The notes beneath the pieces are model-generated. The model was not told where the DNA came from and did no database searches. It saw nothing but the letters and a program-made list of their open reading frames with translations. 64,000 nucleotides of DNA from Lepidodermella squamata (lineage: Eukaryota; Gastrotricha): assembly GCA_047495785.1 (NCBI GenBank), contig JBLDXI010000055.1, forward strand, positions 1,612,001-1,676,000, in the 5' to 3' direction. Position 1 is the stretch's first letter. Each line of letters begins with the position of its first letter. The translations under genes and the position numbers were made by a program. Positions 57,685-64,000 of this stretch are shown here, one piece after another.

Positions 57685-59150
57685 CAATTAACAAATTCCT
57701 TCTAGTTGAAAATTACACTAGAATAAGCAAGTGTAAAATGGCCAAGTTTATCGCAATTCGGTCGTTCATGGACCCAAAAAATCGACCTTGGATGCAATTT
57801 ATTTATTCTTAAAATATTTGAATCTCAAATTTATTTTCTAATATTAAAAATTTCAACATCGGTCAAAAAGAATCATGGGTCCAAAGAAAATCAGATCTAA
57901 GGGTTACGTAATACGTAATAGATACGGTCAAATCGATAGCGCTTGTCGACTTTACTAATCGAATATTTAATCCCTAAACTCTATCACAAATCTATATCCA
58001 TGAAAAAACTTAAAAACACATTTTTCCCATACTAAATTGCTCAGGTCTGGGTCCAAGAATTGTTTTCTTCGGAGCGCTATGTAAGAAAGGGAGTGGCTAC
58101 CCCGGTATTGGTTGTAATGCTTTTTACACTCCACTTGATGAGAGCTACAATTTGACACCAAAATCAACCCGATAGGAGAAATAAAAAATTTGTTGCCCCA
58201 TTATAGAACGACCGAATCGAGTCGGATAGCTTCTTAGCAAGCAACAAGAAAAGTAGCTAATTCCTAGACGATTACTTGGCCCTTAATTTCATTGCCTGAT
58301 AAGTATAAAGCCTCTGGTAGGATATCTCAACATGCCGAAGTAGTGGCGCCGTCGTTGACCTGAGCAGACGACACGGTTGTATCCGCCGAGGCCGCTTAAG
58401 GATGCATGACTCTCAACGGTTGATACGCTCGAGAGGTGGGGTCGATTGACGGTCTTCAGTGAAAAGGATTAGATAAACTCGAGAGTGGTTCGGCACCACA
58501 TCCAATTGTGTCAAATTCTCACTAGAGTGAGAGGAATCAAGAGTGGATAGCCAGCTCACCCTCGAATCTTCCAAAGCTGTCACAATCATATACACTCGGG
58601 CAGCAGTTTCAGCATGAACTCCATCCACTGTTTCGCTGTTTTCCTGCGATAAGTAATTGTTTCTGAGATTGCATCGCAATACCGTACGTCATCGAAACAT
58701 GGAATTGCCAGGTTGCAGCTGGTTTATTAGGCCCAAACGGGTTCACAACAACTTCATTATCCCCGACGACGGCTCTGATGGAGGATCAGGATCAGGATCA
58801 GGATCAGGATCAGGATCAGGATTTACGATTTCTCCTCGCCCTGACGGACTCAAGCTTTCGCCATAAGGCGGAGCTTGTGAGAAAATCGCGAGCTTACGCT
58901 CTAGGAAAGTTTGAACTGGTTTACTAACTACTTGATTGAAATCCCTACCCCTGGTACTCCAGTTATTGCTGACTGTTTCTCCAGGGCCCAGGCATTAGTG
59001 CCCAGGTGGCTTTTCCACTCACTCAGCGAAGCCTACAAACGCCGTCGTAGCAAGAAGGCTACCAAAAGACTAGTTTGGAGAAATATTTACAAGAGTAGAG
59101 ATAATTTACAAGAGGTAATTCCACGGAGCCAAAATATAAGATAATTCAAT
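57685..59150. other. Non-coding stretch upstream of DCTN6
   Basis: No supported gene. A minus-strand frame at 58413-58679 and another at about 58690-59008 stay open, but they lack homology and a start. The only clear element is the GGATCA repeat at 58783-58822. The right end adjoins the LINE. Confidence 0.4.
58783..58822. repeat. Hexanucleotide microsatellite (GGATCA)n
   Basis: About 6.7 perfect copies of GGATCA. Read on the plus strand it would encode Gly-Ser repeats, on the minus strand Asp-Pro repeats. No gene could be confirmed around it. Confidence 0.9.
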
Positions 59151-59242
59151 GACGGAGCTATAAAAGAAAATAAAGTATGTTACATTTGGTTGAGTATAGG
59201 TATAGGCTTTGAAAAATATAAATATAAATTTGGAAAACTCAT

Positions 59243-60394
59243 TTAGTTCGGCACGTAGTTGTAGACGAAGGCGGCCTTGGAGTACGGATTGAACGCGACC
59301 TGCGGCTGCAGAGAGGCGCTGATTTCCTTCTTCTTTCGCTCGCTCTTCGCCTTGATGATGGCGTCGTGTTTGGCCTGTTCGCGTAGGAATTCGAGCGTGG
59401 CTTGCCGGCACGCCTTTGTGGAAGCGGACAGCCTGATCTTCGCTGGCAGCTGGTTCCACCACTGGATGGCCTTGGTTGGGAACGAGCGCTGGCCTGTGGC
59501 GAGCTTGCACGATGGCTTGACGTACTTCCCGGTGGCGGCGCCTCGAGTGTTGTGGTCATGCTGTTGGTTCATCGGCTTGACTAGCGACGAGAGTGCCTCG
59601 GGGGTCTCAGGATCCCTGCTGCACTTCCACATGGTTGTAGCCAGGTGGACCAGTCGTTTGCCTTGCAGATTCACCCATCGCAATCGCACGAGAACTTCAT
59701 CGGCGGGCACGTCAGGACTGACGTCGAGAACGGCACGAACGGCTTTGTTTTGCGCGTGTTGAAGTCGATCTAGCTGGGTCTTGCAGCCCTGATCGATGAC
59801 GGCGTCGCAGTAGTTGAACTTCGACCCGATGATGCCGTCGTACATCATTGTTCGAGTCTTCAGGTCGGTGTGCCGAGCCGCTTTACGTAGTGCGTAGGTA
59901 CCACTTCTTGCGGCTTTGATCAGATGATCAACGTGCTTTTCCATGGTGAGCTTTGAGTCCAGATAGACTCCCAGGATCTTCACGTGGTCAAGTGGCGGCA
60001 GATCGACTTCACCGAATCGAATCGCTGGGGCAGAAGCCTGTTTGTTAGACAAAAACATATAATTAGATTTGTCCCGATTCACTTTGAGACAGTTGGCGTG
60101 TAACCAATCGCCGATACTGCGAAGGTCCGCCTCTAGCTTCGCCTTGACTTCTTCAGGCGTCTTCCCACGGGCCACGATCGTTGTGTCGTCGGCGAACAGC
60201 GATGCGATGCTGTTTTTGCATTGAACTGGCAATTCGTTGATGAAAATGATGAAAAGCAGTGGGCCGAGGATCGAGCCTTGAGGGACGCCGTACGAGATAG
60301 GCGCGATGTCCGAGATCTCGGTAGGCGTTTTCACGCGCTGAGAGCGACCTTGTAGGTAGGCACTTGGAGGAAAGCGAAACCAAGCGCGCGCCAA
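59243..60394 (-). mobile_element. 5'-truncated non-LTR retrotransposon (CR1/jockey-like) with intact RT C-terminal part
   Basis: A single minus-strand frame of 383 codons without stops. It covers the RT palm motifs GVPQGSILGPLLF and FADDTTIVA (the YADD/FADD catalytic pair), the thumb, and the long C-terminal tail typical of CR1/jockey-clade LINEs, ending with a WNQLPAKIR segment. The endonuclease and the N-terminal part of RT are absent; the frame simply begins near 60394, as expected for target-primed reverse transcription that stopped early. Codon use is GC-rich against AT-rich flanks. The lack of disabling mutations indicates recent insertion. The 3' UTR probably runs to about 59110-59230, ending in a TATAAATATAAATTT-like A/T tail. 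An autonomous copy must exist elsewhere. Confidence 0.9.
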
Positions 60395-60927
60395 ATTTTG
60401 AATTTTCGTCAGTACGGCATATGAATTACTATTTCTAAATTTATTTTCGGTAGAAATGTCGTATGTAAAGTTTTTATGAAAGTGACCTTGACCCGTAAGC
60501 TTTTAAAACTTCCTTCCGAAATCCGCCAAAAGTTTCTTGAGTTGATGAAAACAAAGTCCTTATTGTTAGCTGTGACTTAGATTAGATAGATTACGTTAGG
60601 CATCTAAGCTTAACAGGGTAATGGGTAATAGAAGTCGCGATTTCGCACAGCCACTTGGCACCTGTCGAAGTTGCCGAATTTTCAAGCCATAGACCGTAAT
60701 CCGTTATCTTTGAAAACAGGCTCAGGACGTCGTTGTCCGATAGTTCATCGCAATAGAAACAAAAAAAAACGAGCAACCAACTTGCCTTATTTATCATTGG
60801 TGCCTCTTGTCCATAATGTCCAATGTTCGAGTTTTCATCCTGCTTCCTGCTGTTTTGAGTTCGGGATCGTCATTTGAAACGCTTTTGCTTTTTCTTAATC
60901 TGTTATCTTATAGATATTTTTAATTAA
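60395..60927. other. LINE/NCKAP1 intergenic region
   Basis: No gene is firmly supported. A 68-codon minus-strand frame at 60591-60797 contains a protein-like stretch (LSDNDVLSLFSKITDYGLWL) but no consistent exon set could be built. It ends with a pyrimidine-rich 3' splice-like site (AG at 60912-60913) 14 nt before the NCKAP1 ATG. Confidence 0.4.
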
Positions 60928-63900
60928 ATGGCTCAGCCTTCTCCTCGATCTTTGCGCATAGCTGAGAAACTGACATTATTGAATGATCATGGAAATGTCT
61001 TGCTTGCGCGAATTTATCGAACTAAGAAGGAGCTGTCTGTGCCGGAGAATCGGCCTGAATTCTTCAAAGATAAAACCATGGAGTCGTTGCTAAAATCTAT
61101 CGCGAAAAAGTTTCCGGCGACTGAAGTTAAGCAACAGGTTGTTTATATCATACTCACCAACGTATTCCTTTTTACCATTTAATCAACTAATTATATTCAG
61201 AGCTCAGTGCTTGGTCAACGCAAGGGAGAAGTTTTGAAATATCTTCAACCATTCTATCTGCTTATGCACGACATTATGGAGTTTAAGGTAATGATTCTGC
61301 TAGTTTTGAATACATGTATATTTCATTTTGTTTTAGGACAGTGTCACGGAAATTTTGACGACATTTGACGTCCATCAGATTGTGCTAGATTTGGTTTGTT
61401 CATTCCTTATTTTCTGTGGGCTCATGTTAATATCAGTTTTAATAGAACGTCAATTTCGATTTAACGAAACACTATTTGAACCTGATTGTTACGCTATTCT
61501 CGATTCTTCATTTGGTTTCTAAAATCGACGATCGTAAGGCGTTACTGGGACTTTTCAATCTTGCGTATGATATGCAGCAAGGAGCTCCGTTAGTTTTGGA
61601 AAGACTGATAAATATAAGTGGTAATTAATTTAAAAAACAGGCAGCAGTCGTATATGCGTCTTGCGCAGCTTGTCATTGATTACGAAAATCCTCTCCGACG
61701 TCTTCACGAAGACTTTGTGCCACATGCTGGAACCGTGACACTAGCGATCAAGTCGTTAAACGAGCCCTTTCGCCGAAAATTAATAGCTTCAAAAGACATG
61801 GTCTCCCAACAGCTCATGTTCATTCTTTCGGAATCAAAGCGGCTTACCGATCCAGAGCCGGGCATTACCGTACGAGTTGTGAAGTTTGCGTTTATTAAAT
61901 GCTCAAATCGATGTTTTATATAGGCAAGATGCGATACGGTCCCCGTTGAAGTGATGGAAAAATGGATCGTTGTATGTTTAGCAATTTGTCACCAACAACT
62001 CCAATTAGCCGATACGGCTCCGGAACTTCAAGCTCTTTGGCAACTGGCTCTTACCACCAGTTTCGTATTACCAATTTATCGCGATGAAGTTATCCAAACG
62101 CACGCGATTCTCCAGGCTTACTTCGATCAATTCCGTGGTTATGGCAAGAGAGTATCAGAAATCAAAGATTGGTTTATAGAAGCTCTTAAAGATGCTCCTG
62201 TTTTGCATCGCGACCGACGTCGTTGCTTGAGACTAGTGCTAAAAGAAATGTTACTAGTACTAACGGACCAGCCTGGCCTGCTAGGACCGAAGAGTGGAAC
62301 TGTCATGACTGCGCTAAATTGCGCCAGCTACGAGGTTGAGTGGTTGGTGAGACACAGTGTCAACGCACCGAAATCTGCGCAAAAGCAGTTGTTTCAGGCA
62401 TCTACCGGCGAGGAGACGTTGCTGATGGACCGACAGCTTCCCGAACTTATCTATTACATGGAAGAACTGCGATGCCTCCTTCGCACTTATGCGCATTTAA
62501 TTCAGCGATACAGTGTCGCATTTTTATTGACTTACTACGGACCTGCTTGTGCGAATTTCGCGAAACCGCTGCAGGTGATATCGGACGATGATGTCGGTGA
62601 GATGACTGTTGGGCTCATCTCGACGATGCAGTCGATGAACGTGCAACAGATCGACGAGGGTAAAACGCCAGACTTGCGCCCATTCCGGCTCGACTGGTTC
62701 CGCATACAGGCTTCAACTGCCTCCGTACAGGCACCTGTTCAGCTGCGGAGTCCGAACGTATTGCCCGCGGCTCGATTTCTAAACGGCGCCTCGTTCTATT
62801 CAGAGTTGATTGACAACTTGGAGACAGCCATTCGCGACTCGTCGGACCTGTCGATTTACGGTGTTTATCCAGCTCAGTTGGAAGTTCAATTTTCGCAATG
62901 CCTCCAGAACTCCAACCAGCTGCGATATGCCATAACTTACGCCCAGGTCGCGGCCCATTTTACAAACCGCTGCCACGCGCAGTGCCCGGACGACATTGCT
63001 GAGCTAAGCGAGCTTGGTCTCCGTATTGCCACTACTTTATTAAGGCGGATAACCGAAGAGGCGATTAGGCTGATACAGGCTCTTATCGACGAGTTGTGTA
63101 CGCTAGACGACCAATGCCTGCCAAAAACAGCCGTACCTCGAGCTCTCATTGTTCTCGGTAGTAAGATCAAACAATCTAGCAAGTCTATCGCATCAGGCTC
63201 GGAAACAATAAAGACGCCAGGGAAGTCGGCGAATGGCAATGCGATGATGGACAACAAGTTGCCCGGGTGGGAAAGTTGCCGAAGAAATCGGACAGAAACT
63301 ACAAAGTAAATTTGAGTCGAATTGCGTCGAGTTTAACTAACTTATTTTCTTTGAATATACAGATTGGACCGGCTTCACTTTGCTGTATCTGACCTGTTGA
63401 GTTCACTGAGCCACTGCCCGATCATCTCTTTCTACCAACATAAGTTTGTGCCAGTCGAGTTCTTCCAAAGTGAACTTGAACTACAGCTTCATCGATGGCT
63501 CGTTCAGTTGACGATGTTCCGCAGCGAGCGCGACGGTATGGAAATCGCCAAGCCATCAGAGCTGCTGCACTGCCTCAAGTCGCTGATCACGACAGTCGTG
63601 AGCCTCGACGCCTACATCAACGTCGACATCGTCCGCATCCTACTCGCCATTTTGCCTTGCCAGTCACAGCTCGAAAACGGCAACGTGGGTGGCATGACCA
63701 TCACTTCTAACTACATCGAGTGGTACGTCGAAGCGTTTCTACGCCGAGTTCAGGCAGGCCAGCAAATTGTCTACTCGCCTCTTCGCCGCGCCTTTGTCGG
63801 CCTGTCAGGCGGCCCGGGTAGCGGAGGCGGTGGAAATGGTATGATTGGCGACCAGAGTGGTGGCGGTGGAGCGTTAACGCCAACATTCAGCGCTGACGAA

Positions 63901-64000
63901 TTCGCTGATTTCAACGAGTTGAGAGCCCTAGCTGACATTATCGGCCCAATGGGTGTCGCAGCGATGAGCGATCGCATCAATCAACACATCGCCAGTCATA
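60928..64000 (+). CDS. NCKAP1: NCKAP1 / HEM (WAVE complex subunit), 5' part, runs off the window
   Basis: Subunit of the WAVE regulatory complex that links Rac to Arp2/3-driven actin polymerisation (C. elegans GEX-3, Drosophila HEM). Exons: 60928-61137, 61201-61287, 61337-61393, 61446-61588, 61641-61878, 61924-63305, and 63363 to beyond 64000. The fifth donor could be 61876 or 61879. Family blocks: RIAEKLTLLNDHGN, FPATEVKQQ, VNFDLTKHYLNLIVTLFSIL, VIDYENPLRRLHEDFVPHAG, MEKWIVVCLAICHQ, HRDRRRCLRLVLKEMLLVLT, DQPGLLGPKSG, ELIYYMEELRCLLRTYAHLI, FRLDWFRIQAS, ETAIRDSSDLSIYG and FSADEFADFNELRALADIIG. About 750 residues are present of an expected 1100-1150. A Gly-rich insert (codons near 63810-63870) is not in human NCKAP1. 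The gene is partial only because the window ends. Confidence 0.95.

Noticed and set aside
58690-59008. Minus-strand open frame with an Asp-Pro repeat
   Set aside because: Its length is helped by the hexanucleotide repeat, it has no start codon or homology, and nearby splice joins would give introns of only about 24-38 nt.
60591-60797. 68-codon minus-strand frame divergent from NCKAP1
   Set aside because: Protein-like in part, but no consistent set of exons with a start and stop could be assembled.
1-64000. CRISPR arrays, rRNA genes, bacterial operon signals
   Set aside because: None seen; the sequence is eukaryotic with spliceosomal introns throughout.

Overview
The window is nuclear DNA from a compact animal genome. 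Almost every gene is a multi-exon metazoan orthologue, most introns are about 45-70 nt with GT-AG ends, and genes sit on both strands about one per 3-4 kb, separated by several long empty stretches. The phylum cannot be fixed from the sequence. TMEM232-like and MFI-like genes (linked to cilia or sperm flagella in other animals) argue against a typical nematode. Signs of spliced-leader trans-splicing and operons suggest lineages that use these, for example chaetognaths, larvaceans, flatworms or rotifers. A tardigrade-like genome also fits the short introns and gene content but is less expected if trans-splicing is real. This is inference.

Layout: 0.4-5.3 kb holds a minus-strand cluster HYPK > MFI > BAG6 with very short gaps. 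At 5.3-5.8 kb is a dead LINE fragment, followed by non-coding DNA with a fold-back. A TMEM45-family gene (+) is at 8.2-9.4 kb. A small membrane protein (-) is at 10.8-11.2 kb. A 14-exon TMEM232-like gene (-) is at 13.0-16.4 kb, with a TA-flanked MITE in one intron. RPS27 (+) is at 16.8-18.4 kb. Ceramide glucosyltransferase copy 1 (-) is at 18.6-20.5 kb, RMI1 (-) at 20.8-22.7 kb and SEC11 (-) at 23.3-24.1 kb. A 1.45 kb inverted-repeat transposon is at 25.2-26.6 kb. TIA1/TIAR (+) is at 27.3-28.8 kb and ALDH16A1 (+) at 29.7-32.4 kb. A diverged second ceramide glucosyltransferase (-) is at 32.6-34.6 kb. A large two-RRM RBPMS/couch potato/MEC-8-type gene (-) spans 37.8 to at least 43.7 kb. A short new gene (-) is at 46.6-47.0 kb. 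An unrecognised Q/N-rich coiled-coil protein (-) is at 47.3-49.7 kb. Two tandem, unrecognised, secreted proteins with Cys/Trp (Ig-like) motifs (+) occupy 50.5-55.1 kb. WRAP73 and DCTN6 (-) form a tight pair at 55.2-57.7 kb. A 5'-truncated non-LTR retrotransposon (-) is at 59.2-60.4 kb. The 5' part of NCKAP1/HEM (+) runs from 60.9 kb off the right edge.

Themes: (1) four same-strand pairs lie only 71-202 nt apart, most with a poly(A) signal at or after the upstream stop and a 3' splice site 10-24 nt before the downstream ATG. The same AG-before-ATG arrangement precedes several other genes, which suggests operons resolved by trans-splicing. (2) Two unrelated TA-inserting inverted-repeat elements and one recent LINE show active transposition. 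(3) The tandem secreted pair is the best candidate for an undescribed protein family. Exon boundaries below were found by hand from reading frame, GT/AG signals and homology. The summed exon lengths of the fully traced genes are divisible by three.
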